Assembly (NCBI GenBank): GCA_963971165.1
Contig: OZ020198.1
Span: 8,324,227-8,388,226 of the forward strand
Direction: 5' to 3'
Length of the DNA: 64,000 nt
Origin: Philopedon plagiatum
Taxonomy: Eukaryota > Arthropoda > Insecta > Coleoptera > Curculionidae
Shown: positions 12,982-25,400 of the stretch, piece after piece
Numbering within the stretch: position 1 is the stretch's first letter
Layout: each line of letters opens with the position of its first letter
Position numbers and translations under genes: made by a program
The notes under the pieces: generated by a model
Database searches by the model: none
The model's input: the letters and a program-made list of their open reading frames with translations, nothing else
What the model was told of the DNA's origin: nothing

Positions 12982-12997
12982 GGGGGGGGGGGGGGGG
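12982..12997 (+). repeat. G16 homopolymer
   Basis: Sixteen consecutive G in AT-rich DNA; a similar G16 is at 46,207-46,222. Prone to slippage and to quadruplex formation. Confidence 0.95.
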
Positions 12998-13331
12998 AGA
13001 TGTTAGAAGAAAAATTATAATCTTAATTTGGATTTCAGTGCAAAAAACACTTTTCTATAATGCTGCCTTCAATAAAGTACCTACCGATTAACGTATCACC
13101 ACTATCATTTTATATAATGGAAATCAATAACGAACAGCAAAATTATTGAGTTCTGAAACCCGATCTGTGTCATTTTCATTACATTACAACAAAAACAACC
13201 GGAAAACCCGTGCTCACATGCCATATCCGCAGAAGCAAAAATCGTTTTTCTAATAAATTTTATATAGGCAAGGTTAAAGTCATAGTTTGTTTGTCCTAAA
13301 TATTTGTTTTATTATTTATATTACCTACATA

Positions 13332-13738
13332 TACAGGGTGTTACAAAAGCGTGTTAAGAAATTTTAAGGGCAGATTCTACATCTAAAAATATGAAAATAA
13401 ATTTATTTAAACATGGATCCTCAAACGCTTCTCTTTGTGTTGTGTTTAATATTTTCTTTTTTAAATGTTTTTTTTTAATTTCTAGAAAATGCGTTAAGAT
13501 ATTGACATGAATTTTGGTCCACGCCAGTACGTAACCAAAGGGTACATTTAGTACGTGCAAAAATTTATTTTCTTGCTCCAAATGAATTTAAAAAAACATT
13601 TAAAAAAGAAAATATTAAACACCCTGTATCTCGAAAAACAATCGTTTGAGGGTCTATGTTTATATAAACTTATTTTCCTATTTTTAGATGTAGAGTCTAT
13701 CCTTAAAATTTCTTAACATATTTTTGTATCACCCTGTA
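13332..13738. mobile_element. Palindromic mariner-type MITE
   Basis: Ends TACAGGGTG...CACCCTGTA, flanked by TA on both sides (13,330-13,331 and 13,739-13,740). The two halves are near-perfect reverse complements, so the whole 407 bp folds into one hairpin. Both the TACAGGGTG end and the TA duplication are typical of Tc1/mariner non-autonomous elements. No transposase remains; a 75-codon frame inside is a by-product. Confidence 0.85.
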
Positions 13739-13740
13739 TA

Positions 13741-14440
13741 GGTACTGTTCCTTGCTAAAATTAGCAAAACGGAACACTTCTGGAATCACTCGGTGTCCGT
13801 CCATCCGTCCGTCCGCCCGTGAGAGTGTGGAGGACCAATTATAGACGTGAAATGTAAAAAGTTAAATTTTTATTCTGGGGGTTAATTTCAGGGGGTAACT
13901 AGGAAATGGAAAAAAAATTAAGGGCATCGAGTAGGGTGTCAAATGAAAGCTTATTGAAGCACGAATTCAACAATATACATATATGATGTATTTTTTATGC
14001 ATTTTTTAAACATTTTTTGGCAAAAATGCTTTAAAGTTGATGTCCCCCAACCTCACCAACAAAAGGATCGCTCAGAAAAATCTGAAAAAAAATCATGAAC
14101 ATTGAGAATTACGTCCAAAATTATCAGGATTGAAAAATCCTAGCGCAATGAATTGTTAAACAATTTAATTGTTTATTTCCTTATAACTCGCTGAACCATT
14201 GGTTTTAGGGAAAACGTTTTTCGAAAAAAAATATATTTTACGATGTAAGGAATAACTTTTGTCCTTACACGTTTTTCAGAATTTTTAATTTGGCCCCCTC
14301 AGCTCCGCGCATCGGCGGCGGGTGGCAGATGGCGGAGATCGAGCGGTCGAGGTTTGCTCAGGTTAAGTGGGGGGCTGATGTCACCGAACAATAATTGTGC
14401 TAGTACCTATAGCTTGCTACTTGACCGAATTTTTAAAGTT
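13741..14440. repeat. Dispersed repeat with (TCCG)n start
   Basis: Starts near 'tagcaaaacggaac', then 'gtgtccgtccatccgtccgt', and continues to 'gtttgctcaggttaagtgggg'. A diverged second copy at 28,905-30,620 in OATP intron 8 is split by an insertion. Coding potential is not evident; class unknown. Confidence 0.6.
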
Positions 14441-16186
14441 TTTTTCGCTTGATTATTTTGACAATTATTAATCAAAAATATCATTAAAATAAAACTTGTG
14501 TTGCAACAATAACTTTTTCAAAGCACTTATATATAGATTTTTAGCCTACATTTAATTCAATACTGATATTCTCAAGGCTTTGTTAGGTTATTAGACCTAA
14601 GGTTATAGAAAGCAGATTACAGCTATTCTATTATTCGAATATAAAAGTATTCCAACAATATTTTGACATTTTATCACTTGAACCGGACCAACATTTAAAA
14701 GTACATTCTTTAGGGGGATCATTATTGTTATTTCCAAGGATGAGGAGAACAAAAAAGCTTGGCAAAGTCTGTTTTCATATACGCATAGCTCTTAGTTTTT
14801 TGTAATACCTTTTTGTCGTGACGTGAAATTTAACGTATCTCTCAAACAGCTGTGCTAAAAATCATTCATTCAAGTTGTGATAGTGTTAACGGAAATTCAT
14901 TTACGGTCCTGCAAAAACTGTCTATTGTACTGGATATAAGACAAGACGAAATATAATGCAACATTTTTTACGGTTTGCTTCTTGAAATGACCTACTTACT
15001 TACTATAGCGGTACAGACGCCCACAAACCAGATTTAACAACTAGCAAAAAATATTATAACCAAAATTATTGTTTTCATACACATAAAGATGATGCGTCTT
15101 TCAAAACCCTTGAACAATTTTTTTTTTCAAAAATATGAACAGACTTTACAAAAATAAAAACACTGAAAAGTAAGAATTTATTACTGATGTTAATTGTAAG
15201 CCAAATTTTGTTCAAATTTAGATAACTTGTACACCAAAGTTCTAATCTTTGACGTTGGCGCAGTGTTAAAGCATAACAGGAATCTTTAATAAATTATTAA
15301 TAGAAAGCAAAATATTAAATTTTAATTTTTATTTAATATATTTAATTTATTATTAGTGATCCTAATGGTAAGCCTAATTGTGTTCAACTTTAAATAATTT
15401 GCACACCAAATTTGTAAACTTTGAAATAATTATTATACATTTCATTGCATTCATCCCACCTGCTTTATATTTTTCTCTATCTTTATCTCGGCCCACTCCT
15501 TTAAGATGTTTGAACATCTGTTAGATAACATTAGATTTTCTGACCTTAATAACCCCGAAAATGCCCGTTAGTTAGAAATTGTGAAAAAATTCCCCTTCAC
15601 TTAATATTTTTGAAAAAATTACCAGCCGCGCCTCTTGTTATCTTTATTAAAATAAATTTTCGGTTTGTAGGAGAGGTGATTTCTTAACTTTTGCATATAT
15701 ACGCCCTAAAACCCTTAAAGGAAAAACATTTTTTACCACTCTGTATACGCCTTGAATATTCTATATAGTCAGCGAAATTTTCAGAGGGATCTGACCATTC
15801 CAAAGTTAGGAGTCTAAACGGAAAAAATTCTTAGTGGTCTTTATTACTTGAAATTTCCAACATGTTCACCCCCGTACAACAATAGGTAAATCACATCATC
15901 GAAAATTAAGATTTTTTGTACCAAAATATTTTTAAAAGCAGTTACATACATAAAACCAAAGTAAAAAAACATAAATTATCCTTACAACAATAGGTAAGTC
16001 ATATCATCAAAAATTATGAATATTTTTTCCACCGAAATAGCTTTAAAAGAAGTTACATGTATAAAGAAGCCGAAGTGGAAAACATTTTAAATTATCAGTG
16101 CCAGTAACCAACCACCAAATCACCTTTAATTTATTTATGATTCAATAGGCAATAAATATGCACCTTTAAAAATTGGCTGAACGTTT
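14441..16186. other. No gene seen
   Basis: AT-rich. Two short internal duplications are visible (15,200-15,240 vs 15,370-15,420; 15,870-15,960 vs 15,980-16,080, the latter starting 'acaacaataggtaa'). No coding exon supported. Confidence 0.45.
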
Positions 16187-16616
16187 GGTATTTTCCTCTT
16201 TCGGGCGTCCCGTTTCGTGCGCTCCAAAAATTATACCTGAAAATGGCCTGTTTCGGGCGTTGGGCTACGACAATTGCTAACCTTTTCCTGTTTCGTGCGC
16301 TAATGTATTAATGGCATTTTATTACCTAGGATCATCACCAGTGCTGTAAATCTTAATTAATTTATGGTTGGTATGACAATACAAATATAACAATATAAAT
16401 ATTTTTGTGGATTACGGATTATAATGCAAACTATTACAGTAGGTACTAAATTTCCACGAAAGAAGGTTTAATTGTTGAAGCTTTTAATAACATAAATAAT
16501 TGTTTCCACAAACAAATTTAAAAGGGGTTTAGTACACACATAGACTGTATGTAGGACGGTAGACCGCATATTAGAACGGCACCAAATATTCTTTAACGTA
16601 CTGCGACTTATGCAAT

Positions 16617-17969
16617 ATGGACCTTCAAGTTGTGACGTCAAAGCGAGGAAAGCAAGTTATTCTTTATTCCGGCTATAGATTTAATTTAAAATCAACGAAT
16701 AAAAACAACACCATTAGATGGATATGTGCCAACCGAACCTGCCCCGGAGCCATCATCACAGATAACGCGCCAGCAAGTGTAATTCAAAGCAAGCAGCACA
16801 CCTGTGTTCCTGATGTTGCTAAGAATGAAGTAGAACTCTGCATCCAAAAAGCAAAGAAGAGGGCCCGAGAGGAACTCACGCCAGTACCACAGATATATCG
16901 CCAGGAGTTGGTAACTGCGAGGAATATGGGACTGGATTTCGTCACGCAGATTCCAGAACTTACATCAATTAAAACATCGCTCTACAGAGAAAGGCATAAC
17001 TCACTGGGAGTCAAATTCTTACCCAAAAGCCGAGAACAAGTTATTATTCCAGAATCAATAAAGGAGAACCTTATAGTGGACGATGGCAACGAAGAAAGGA
17101 TTCTAGCGTTCGGATACAAACTGGACAGTCTTCTCGCCGGCAATACCACATTTTTCCTGGATGGCACGTTTAAAAGTTGTTGTCCGCTTTTCGACCAACT
17201 ATACACACTGCATGTAGATATCGGAAGCACCGAAGAGAGGACATGTATAGTTCCCGCCATATATGCTTTGTTACCCAACAGAAAGAAATCCACTTACAAA
17301 AGATTGTTTTCCTGTCTAAAAAAGCAACTTAAAAGTTTTCATCCATATAAGATACACATCGATTTTGAAGCCGCTGCGATAAGTGCCGTCAAAGAAGAAT
17401 TTGTTACGGCTGATGTAAAGGGTTGTAATTTTCATTTCAACCAAGCCTTATGGAGAAAAGTGCAACAGTTAGGAATGACACAGGCTTACAGAGACAATAA
17501 AGAAATCAGAGACCATGTGAAGATGGTTGCTGCATTGGCACATGTGCCAATCGAATATGTTTCGGAGGGATGGCTCTCTATTATGGAATCTACACCACAA
17601 GACGAAGCACTAACCGAATTTTATGACTACTTTGTTGACAGTTGGATGGACAAGGAAGAAATATGGGTTTGCAGTGGAGAACGGCATCGCACTACCAATT
17701 CCGTAGAAGGCTGGCACAACCGCTTTAACAAAAAAAATGGAAAATCGCACCCGAATATATACGAACTGTTGAAAGGCCTACAAGAGGAAATGTTGTTCTA
17801 CGACACCATATATGAAAGAAATAACGTACATATGCAGGTTCCTAAACGAGCCAAGAAGTACAGTGAACGAGACCATAGGTTAGAAACGATTATTGCAGAC
17901 CTCACAGCAGGAAGAGCCACTATTTCACAAACCCTTAGAAAATTAGTTTATATAGTAAATTTTGTTTAA
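16617..17969 (+). CDS. FLYWCH/MULE transposase
   Basis: A 450-residue intact single-exon transposase, no stops. The N-terminus is a FLYWCH-type zinc finger (about residues 5-65: SGYRFNLKS, IRWIC, C-P-G-A, HTCVPD) expected to bind the element ends. The Mutator-type RNase-H-like core follows: Asp182 in FLDGTF, Asp249 in IHIDFEAA, the C-x-x-H-like GCNFHF between about 268 and 273, and the catalytic Glu364 in SVEGWH. ATG 16,617 opens the frame and lies 430 bp inside the left end. The last 14 codons are the first part of a 97-bp repeat that is then repeated in tandem downstream. All catalytic residues are present, so it may encode active enzyme; alternatively it is a single recently fixed copy. 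Confidence 0.9.
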   Translation: MDLQVVTSKRGKQVILYSGYRFNLKSTNKNNTIRWICANRTCPGAIITDNAPASVIQSKQHTCVPDVAKNEVELCIQKAKKRAREELTPVPQIYRQELVTARNMGLDFVTQIPELTSIKTSLYRERHNSLGVKFLPKSREQVIIPESIKENLIVDDGNEERILAFGYKLDSLLAGNTTFFLDGTFKSCCPLFDQLYTLHVDIGSTEERTCIVPAIYALLPNRKKSTYKRLFSCLKKQLKSFHPYKIHIDFEAAAISAVKEEFVTADVKGCNFHFNQALWRKVQQLGMTQAYRDNKEIRDHVKMVAALAHVPIEYVSEGWLSIMESTPQDEALTEFYDYFVDSWMDKEEIWVCSGERHRTTNSVEGWHNRFNKKNGKSHPNIYELLKGLQEEMLFYDTIYERNNVHMQVPKRAKKYSERDHRLETIIADLTAGRATISQTLRKLVYIVNFV

Positions 17970-18314
17970 TGTAATGACTGTAGTTGTCAATATACCATTT
18001 TTAAATAACATTTTGTGTCTTTAACAAACCCTTAGAAAATTAGTTTATATAGTAAATTTTGTTTAATGTAATGACTGTAGTTGTCAATATACCATTTTTA
18101 AATAATATTTTGTGTCTTTAACAAACCCTTAGAAAATTAGTTTATATAGTAAATTTTGTTTAATGTAATGACTGTAGTTGTCAATATACCATTTTTAAAT
18201 AACATTTTGTGTCTTTAACAAACCCTTAGAAAATTAGTTTATATAGTAAATTTTGTTTAATGTAATGACTGTAGTTGTCAATATACCATTTTTAAATAAC
18301 ATTTTGTGTCTTTA
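17927..18314 (+). repeat. 97-bp tandem repeat x4
   Basis: Four head-to-tail, nearly identical units start at 17,927, 18,024, 18,121 and 18,218 ('acaaacccttagaaaatt'). The only difference I see is aataaC vs aataaT in the second unit. The first unit carries the end of the transposase frame and its stop, so the array grew by duplication of the gene's own 3' end inside the element. Confidence 0.95.
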
Positions 18315-18802
18315 TTTAATTGTGAAAACGAGCACAATAAGTAACGCCCGAAACAGGAATTTTGTAGGGTTATATTTTATTAGAATATTCTCTACCTGGG
18401 GTGCCAGCACGAAACAGGAACTTTTTGGGTTTACGCACGAAACAGGACGCCCGAAACGCCCCTAAACCGAACGTTTATAAGATGTGAACAATACGCTATT
18501 ACTTACATTCTTATTTAATTATTCTAATAAAAGAAAAATAAATCAATAAGTAATAATAGTTATCAAAACTATTGCAGAAACAGAATAAACCAACCTACGG
18601 AGTATGTATAAAATATTTAACACTGGTCATTTAAAAATTTATCGGGATAAAAATTTATAAAAAAAAACAGGCAATTGAAGTTTAATGAACGATTTGTATG
18701 GTACTTACATAGGCTTCGGCTTTCTTGGGCTGTTACAACATATAAAAGAACTTACGAAGAACATGTTAAACAGTTATAGAATCTAGAATATAGAATAGGA
18801 TC

Positions 18803-18940
18803 GGAAGATTATGGAACAAATTGCCTGCAGATGTTTTCCTTTCCCCTTCCAAGCCCCAATCCTTTAAATCTCGTAGCAACAGATTACATTTTCCTTACTC
18901 TACAAGCTCAAGTGCTCACGGTACGTCAGTACTTTAAAAC
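18803..18940 (+). mobile_element. Non-LTR retrotransposon fragment, copy C
   Basis: Short 3' piece of the same LINE family: 'ttatggaacaaattgcctgc' (LWNKLPAD) through the tail 'gctcacggtacgtcagtac'. No coding capacity left. Confidence 0.7.
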
Positions 18941-19439
18941 AAGAATTTATTTTATAAAAAATGTTAAAATTGAAGATGACCCATTTACATACTTACATGA
19001 AGAGATAGGGAATTGATATAGGAACTTAAAAGGGATACTTTTTCAGTATTCTGTTCTTTTATTAGGAGGAAATGTAGTCAAAGGCATGGGCTTCCTACTA
19101 TAAAAAATGTTTTTTTGAATTATATCAAAGTTAAGACAATATTTACTTATTTTAAAGTAATTTTTTTTAACATCAAAGTTTCTTTTCTTGCGAGTAGGAA
19201 ATATCTAATTGAAATTTGCGACTTTTTGTCATATTATGTGAACTAATAATGCCAAGCAAGCTGAGGGGGGTAACTAAATATTTGCTCAAACTTTACATGT
19301 TTGCTAGACTGTTCGATTCAATTTATAACAAAGATGTGTTTATTTCCAGTCGTTCGTATCAAAGTGCAGCTACTCACGAGGGGAACGATGACCAATCTTA
19401 CTTCGGTCAAGTGAACAACAGAGCCGCTCCACCTGCGAA

Positions 19440-22400
19440 ATGACGGGAACCAACGAAAAAACGGGGTCCACCCCCGTCGCCAGCACCGCGGAATGTAGTG
19501 GTGCTGGTCAGGCCCCTGCGACGTCCGGACAGGGCCACTGCAAAGGACATAGGTAAACAAAAGTTACAGTAATAATATGTTTTGATTTTTATAACTGGGT
19601 TTGTATAATTTTAGATTGCTGATTGTATTGTATATTATCACGTATTTTTGCGCATCAGGGTTTTCCTGCAAATGGTAAAGAAAGATAAAACAAAGTTTCG
19701 TTAATATTTGCTTATTTAGAGCAACAGAATATCTACTACATTTTCGCAATCCATCAGGAAAATCCCTGCACATGCGACTTTTCACAGTGATTCTAGACAT
19801 AATAAGTTGAAAAATCTCGATGGAGTTCATATTTGAGCGAAAAGAATTTGGATTTTTCTAAAAATCTTCTTCCGGCGTGTTTTGGGCACGAGGAAATTGA
19901 AAAAAATGTCGGTTCGGTCTTATTTCGTTTCTAAATCTATTTTTTTCACGATGTTATGTCCGCAAACCTTCGTATGCAGAGTGCCGAATGAAAATTTCTT
20001 TAAAAATAACGGAAAGACTTAGTGAAATGTTGCTTTCGCCATTCGACAGAGAAAAAATCATTCTATACCATATCCGAAATTGACTAAGCTAGTAGCCTTT
20101 TCACAATTTTTTTACGCATGATTTTCCGCAATCCATCAGGAAAATTCCTGCACATGCGACTTTTCACGGTGATTATAGACCTATTAAGTTGAAAAATCAC
20201 TTTTGACGGTGATTCTAAACTCTAGACCTATTAAGTTGAAAAATCCCGACGCAGTCCGTATTTGAGGGGAAAAAATTCTTATTTTTCGCAGGTCGATAGG
20301 TCCGGAAAATAAGATTTTTCGGGAAAACCACGATTCCCATCGCCTCAACTCTAGGAAAATCGAATTCTATGTAAAATTTCCCATCGATAAGGTGAATGAA
20401 TTTTTCCAGAATGTTTAGATTTTTTCCTGTATGCATGGCAAACTTGATCAAAGAAATATCGATTTTAGGCCACTGCTTCCAACTTTCTCGTTGCAGTGTT
20501 CCGAAAGAAAATTTCCCAAAGAATAACGTATTTTCGCCATTGGACAGAGAAATAATCATTCTATAATGGACTTGAAATTTACTCAGTTGGCTTAAAAAAA
20601 ATACGGACGCTCAAATTTGAACTATTTTTTGAGTCGCGTGAAGCATTTTCATAATTAAATAAATAAAATATTTCAAACAGGTGATGTTCGCTTGCAATTT
20701 TGCAGTAATATAAAGCCCATTTGTTGCTTTAACCATAAACATAAGCTTAATGATTTAATGCGACCAATTAGGATATTAACCAAGCTAAGTAAAATTAAAT
20801 ATTACAAAAAGAGAAGTGGTCACCGACACGACTTCAGTTTAATTATCATTTTTAATTCACCGTAACATTGACCCGCGCGAATTATTTTAATTAACAAAAC
20901 AACCATTCGCATGTGTTTGTAAAACCACTGGTGGGCTTCATAACTTAAACACACACCTTTCACTTCATGCATTAAGCTTTTTCTATGTAATTTAAACTTT
21001 TCCAAGAAATAATTGTTAATCTTGATCTTCCAAAAAAACACACAATTCTTTCCACCTTTAAATTAGCAAAAACCCAATAATTTATAGTCTAAATGTTTAA
21101 TTTGGGTGTTATTGAAGAATTTGGCTACGTCTAAACATATTAGCGCACAAATCAAAAACCAGATTTATTACATCAATTGTGTTTAATTTTGTTAGTTCAA
21201 ATCGTTTACCAATTATTTGTCTTTGTAGCTGGATTATTTATGACATAACTTGTATTATTTTTTATATTTTCAATTAGTAGTTATGCTCGTGATTCGCAGA
21301 GTTGGTGATGATGATGAACGACTTGTTTTGGGACAGATTTTATTTTTTACAAGCTTTCGCCCGCGACTTCGTCCGCGGTATAACAATTTTACTCCATTAC
21401 AAACTGAACCCCCATTTCCCCCTTTAGGGGTTGATTTATTCAATAACGTTAGATTAAAAAAAAACTTCCTCTGAGTATGCCGTGGAATCTATCATGCATG
21501 TCTTGAATTATTACTCTTGAAAGGTAACATAGATAAAAGGTTTAGGTGAATGAACTTCAAGTTTTTATTTTTAAGAAAATTAAATATGGTAATCACGGTA
21601 GAACAAAAAGCATTTATGATTGAAAGTTACTTTAGAAATGGTAGAAGGGTTGATGGCCAGTGGGTTTATTCAACACGGGACGCCATTCAGGATTTTCAAA
21701 CGGAATTTCCACAGAAAAAACACTATCGTATATTGAATTGGATACCCATTCACTCAATTCACACACTCTATTCCGTATTGCACAATACAAATTCGGTTTA
21801 TTTCAATGAGTAGTTTATCATTGTTAACCAATAGGTTATAAGATTGTTTGAAATATAAGGTTTCATTGGTTTCTAATGGATGCCAGTAATACCCTGTTCT
21901 AAATTCAATGCAAACTATCATTGGTTTCACTGGAAGTTTATTTGTAAGAATATGCACCTCATTTGATGCAAAATAGCTATTATTGTTTCAATTACAACAG
22001 TAATTAATTTAATGTAACTTCCAATAGAAAGAAAACATTTTTGCTTAAATTCAATCATATTCGTGTTTTGAAGAACAATTACTCTTATTTAATTTTTATT
22101 TGGTATTATTAAACATACACTGTTTAGACATTCTGGAAACATTTAAATATAAAAAAAACACATTTTATTAACACCACACTGACGCGAACACCGAAAAGAC
22201 GCGAACACCGAAAACTTTTTATATTTATTTCACTTCAAATATAGGATCTGCTTCTTTGCAAAACTGTCTGCTTTTGGCTTGTATGGGTACAGGATGCAAG
22301 ATGGAACAAATTTGACGCATAACACTGCATTCGAATCTCCTTTTACAGCTAGAGTCGGTGGAAACCATGTCTAAAAAATACAAATTCAACAATAAATACG

Positions 22401-25400
22401 TTTGATAATTATAAAAGACTAACTACCAAACGACACAAATTTTCAATGATTGAACAAAATATCAATTTGTTTGATTTTGTTTTATAGTAACGTAAACTTA
22501 GTTTATTTAAAATTAGAATACGTATGCTTAGAATATTTTAATGAGTCATTTTATTGTTTGTGGTGGAAGAAAAACTCCTGCAGCGTGGGCCGACGAAGTC
22601 ATTTATCGGACTACTGACCTTTTGGTTTGATATTCAAGTAGCAGCAATCAATTTCAAAATTAACAGAGCTCAATTCTTTATGGTTTTCGTCTTTTATCGT
22701 GCATCGCTTACACAAAGCTTTCAAAATTACAAAAACATTAGTCATAAAATGAAAATCCTTTGCTTTCTTAAAAAACACGTCTACAGAGATTACACTTAAT
22801 ATTTTTTGGCAGCTGTCATAAATTTCTTCACGTCTGTACATACACGTACAAGACTGATTTGAAATATTTTTATTTCGCTTGATATGTTGCTTACAAGAAA
22901 TTGATGGAATACCATTAGGTACCTCACTCCTTTGTTGTTGTTTGTACCTCTGTAGTTTATTCAAGGTTGTTCTTTTATGAATTTAAGTGATTTAAGCTTG
23001 TCTTACCTCATACAATTGGGTAAGCATCATTGCTTTTGTAGGTACTTTATTATAATTTGTTGTTTCAAGTTTAAATACTAAAAAAAACTGTTATAAATGT
23101 ATTAATTTTTCCTCCAAACAGGCGGCAAGAATCAATGTACGCCATGACCGGTTTGTACTCCGAAAGCATCCCCGAGGAGCAAGTCGAGTCGTGTTCTGAC
23201 GACGCCTCAACCACAAAATGTACCACGGCATTCTGCCATGGTACTGACACCGTAATCAAATGCCACAGTCGGAATCCTTCCGCCGGTTTTGATCCACATC
23301 GGGCAGTCCAATCGGCCGTTGGAACTCTCGGCAGATCCAACGAAGCACCTGTGATACAAAGGGATTCAAAGGATTGCGGCATCTTTAGCTTTAGGCCTTC
23401 TTGCGTTCAGAATCTTGCTAGCATCAAGGCAAGTATATTTTTAGTTGCAAATTAAAATATATTTTTTGACCCTCTTTGATGACTAAATAATTATTATCAT
23501 CGTCATAAAACCTAGACAGACAAATTTAATCAACTTGTAAAATGTAGTCAAGTGAAAATGTTAAAAAATGTATTTTTTTAAATTTTCTTTATCACACTTT
23601 CATAACACACAATCCCCCGGTTACGTCCCTGGTAAGGCAGGTCCACAAATCCCATATTTTTCTTTTACAAGACCTTCGTGTGGTGCATTGAACTTTCATA
23701 AGACGCAAAATATTTTATGAACACACAAGCTATAAAAAATAATGTCTGTTTTTTAATGCAGTTCTATTTTATCTTTTTGTTGCACCATAAACACTGTGAT
23801 TGACAGCCTTAAGAATTCAGATTTAATTTATTACTTGGAAGTAGAAGGGTTAAAGAAAGGCTTCAGTGAAAATAACTTTTATATTTTGTAACACAAACTT
23901 TTTATCTGATTGTTTAAGAGCTCTGGAAAACAAACTTAGCTTAGCATATAAATTATTCTTTTCATGAATTTCCATCCTCTATCCCGTATATCTAAAATAA
24001 AAGTGTATCTTACTCCCACGGTATTCCTCGACCAATTTTAAACCAAAGGTCTTCCCAAGGCCGTATTTAGAAATTTTGAAGTTGTATATCTCTGTTGCTA
24101 CTTACGGGACCCATGCCAAGTTTAGGGTTTTTAATAGTGAGCCTACTACTAGGCATGTTTTGGTAAAGAAAAAAAGTGTTTTGTAATTTGCCAAAAAAAG
24201 TTGATTTTTTTTTGCGGAGCCTCACCCCCACCCGCAGATAAAAAACACGTTGAGGTATTTATTTATTATTTTTTCTAAACAAATTTTACATCATTTTGTC
24301 GGCAATTCTTAAATTTTTAGAGAAAAATGTGTTAGTAGAAAGTTATAGTCATTTGAATTTTTTTTTAATTATATTTTAGGTTTAAAAAAATTCAAATGAC
24401 TATAACTTTTTACCAGCACATTTTTTTCTATTAAAATTGAATACGAATTGTCGACAAAACGATGTAAAATTTACTTAGAAAAAATAATAAATAAATACCT
24501 CAACGGGTTAATTTTTTTCCTGGGAGGGTTCCGCAAAAACTGAACTTTTTTCGCAAATGACAAAACAGTTTTTTTTCTTTAACAAAACATTCCTAGTAGG
24601 CTCACTATTAAAAACCCTAAACTTGGCATGGGTCCCGTAAGTAGGAACAGATATATACCACTTCAAAATTTCTAAATACGGCCTTGGGAAGACCTTTGGG
24701 TTGAGATTACCTAACGAGGTAAGCATACTTAAAAGGTTATCCAGCAACAGAAATAAGCTTTCAATCTCGCTTTGATTTAAAATCTGCCATAAATATCATT
24801 TTTCAAGCAATTTTTTTAAACATACTCGTGTTTAATAATTTCTTTGAATTATTAGTAGTACTGATGGAAACTTTTACAGATTCAAAAACAAACACTTTTA
24901 AAATTATACATCCTGATTCCATAAAGAATATGAAAAGTAAATACTGGTGGGTGATAGTTCCAACAGTTTACGCAATTTTTTATGTAATCTATTTTTGGCG
25001 ATCAATTACTAACCATGTTTCATTCTTTGCAGTTCTTTGTTCTGCTGCTGTCCTTCTTGGTGACACTACAGCAAGCCCTAAGTTCTGGATACATTAATTC
25101 TGTGATAACAACAATTGAAAAACGATTCGAAATACCTTCAAGTCTCTCTGGAGTAGTAGCGTCGTCTTATGAAATAGGAAATGTGATAACAGTGATATTC
25201 GTAAGTTATTTGGGGAGCAAGCGCCATATTCCCGTGTGGATTGGTGTAGGCGCAGTGATAATGGGAATCGGATCTCTTATTTTTATGGTTCCCCATTTTA
25301 TCGCGGACGAGAATGTAGGGGTTACAGTAGAGAACAATACTGACGAGAATATGTGCCGCGTAGTGACTGTACATGAGCAAGACATGGGACTTGGTAGACT

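Larger units (their letters stand above)
16187..18468 (+). mobile_element. Complete MULE DNA transposon
   Basis: Bounded by an 8-bp direct duplication, GAACGTTT, at 16,179-16,186 and 18,469-18,476. The termini are inverted repeats: the left end starts GGTATTTT and the right end, read inwards, GGTTTAGG, followed on both sides by TTTCGGGCGTCCyGTTTCGTGCG. The 8-bp duplication fits Mutator-like elements (8-9 bp). The decamer GTTTCGkGCG or a close variant occurs four times near each end in mirrored orientation. One FLYWCH/MULE transposase gene is inside. Short, precise and uninterrupted, so probably young. Confidence 0.88.

Noticed and set aside
17927..18314. CRISPR-like array
   Set aside because: The units are 97-bp contiguous tandem repeats with no spacers, in a eukaryotic transposon.
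20215..20559. 114-codon minus-strand frame
   Set aside because: Lies inside a duplicated repeat and resembles nothing I know; its sister unit does not keep the frame.
24828..25097. Open frame just before OATP exon 3
   Set aside because: It crosses the exon 3 acceptor in a different frame from the conserved OATP reading frame.
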